From Planctomycetota bacterium (lineage in GTDB: Bacteria > Planctomycetota > UBA11346), in the NCBI GenBank assembly GCA_024641365.1, contig JAHEDF010000263.1:1-5963 (forward strand): 5,963 nucleotides of DNA, written 5' to 3'. The position numbers were made by a program, and so were the translations under genes. The notes under the pieces are model-generated. The model did no database searches, was not told the origin of the DNA, and saw nothing but the letters and a program-made list of their open reading frames with translations. Below are positions 5,828 through 5,963 of the stretch, in pieces; positions within the stretch are counted from its first letter, which is position 1; each line of letters opens with the position of its first letter.

Positions 5828-5919
5828 CTGGTATAGGGCGCGCCGTTGGCGCTTGGGTTATGATAACATTTGCGCGTCAATTATTTCATTTTCACATTGC
5901 GAAGGTGAGGTAAGTCTTT

Positions 5920-5963
5920 GTGTCACAGGTGGAAGAATATGCCTGTCCTGTTAGCGCTTATCC
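5920..5963 (+). CDS. Possible start of a gene running off the right edge
   Basis: GTG 5920 opens a frame reading MSQVEEYACPVSAY to the window end, with GAGG (5907-5910) nine bases upstream. A competing start, ATG 5939 in another frame (MPVLLALI), has AGGTGG (5927-5932) six bases upstream and would suit a membrane or exported protein. Only one can be right, and too few codons are visible to choose or to name a family. Confidence 0.25.
   Translation, partial: MSQVEEYACPVSAY

Larger units (their letters stand above)
5627..5865. repeat. Large imperfect palindrome (about 100-nt arms) with a nested insertion
   Basis: The left arm (5627-5758) and right arm (5766-5865) are inverted copies around a seven-base centre at 5759-5765. 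The inner 27 bp match perfectly. The outer part (5640-5680 against 5812-5852) matches at about 34 of 41 aligned positions, including 11 perfect bases GCGCCAACGGC, then CGCCCTAT and AGCCT. Further out, ATAATAACC and ATCATAACC still correspond. The left arm is longer by about 31 bases because of a self-complementary insert at 5681-5711; once that is removed both arms share the same centre. Intergenic palindromes with a CCTTGGGC/GCCCAAGG hairpin next to AGGGCTGAAGGCCCG remind me of dispersed repeats in PVC genomes, which is recollection rather than a search. A plus-strand open frame at 5757-5954 lies largely inside the repeat and is probably not a gene. Confidence 0.8.

Noticed and set aside
5627..5865. 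CRISPR array
   Set aside because: The repeats are inverted and occur once per arm, with no regularly spaced direct repeats.
5757..5954. Plus-strand 65-codon open frame at the right end
   Set aside because: Its first half lies inside the right arm of the large palindrome and it has no ribosome-binding site or recognisable domain; it is most likely a frame opened by the repeat.

Overview
The window reads as accessory or intergenic-rich DNA from a Gram-negative bacterium, most plausibly of the Planctomycetota/Verrucomicrobiota (PVC) group. That is an inference from gene content: a large exported protein that I recognise as DUF6288-type (PDZ plus an alpha-helical barrel-like core, with Calx-beta modules and a Cys-containing C-terminal anchor), a HEAT-repeat protein, and an intergenic palindromic repeat of a style I associate with those genomes. 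No rRNA, tRNA or other taxonomic marker is present, so the assignment is tentative.

Layout. (1) Positions 1-666 hold the 3' part of a HEAT-repeat gene cut by the window edge. (2) Positions 667-1540 have no intact gene but contain a compact non-autonomous mobile element (821-1083). It has a 13-bp perfect, 17-bp near-perfect terminal inverted repeat and a 5-bp target duplication TTGAG. Its right two thirds fold into a strongly structured RNA-like domain (913-1081). Further on, a 71-bp direct repeat of the HEAT gene's 3' end recurs (1348-1418), in frame and stop codon included, so it looks like the stump of a lost paralogue. (3) A consensus-like promoter with a perfect TATAAT (1495-1500) leads into the main gene (1571-5167). 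It encodes a 1198-residue exported multidomain protein: signal peptide, PDZ, DUF6288-like core, HEAT-like helices, PKD-like domain, two Calx-beta domains and a C-terminal sorting or anchor signal. (4) Positions 5168-5403 show no convincing gene. (5) A 56-codon minus-strand ORF (5404-5574) may be a small or truncated gene. (6) Positions 5627-5865 form one large imperfect palindrome. A 27-bp perfect hairpin sits at its centre, and a 31-bp self-complementary sequence has apparently inserted into the left arm. (7) A possible new gene begins at the right edge.

There is no visible operon: the HEAT gene and the large exported gene are about 900 bp apart, and the second has its own promoter. The main points of interest are the structured RNA carried inside the small mobile element, the duplicated gene tail around that element, and the nested palindromes at the right end. 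None of the neighbouring genes encodes a transposase, reverse transcriptase or RNA-guided nuclease, so any mobility would have to be supplied from elsewhere.
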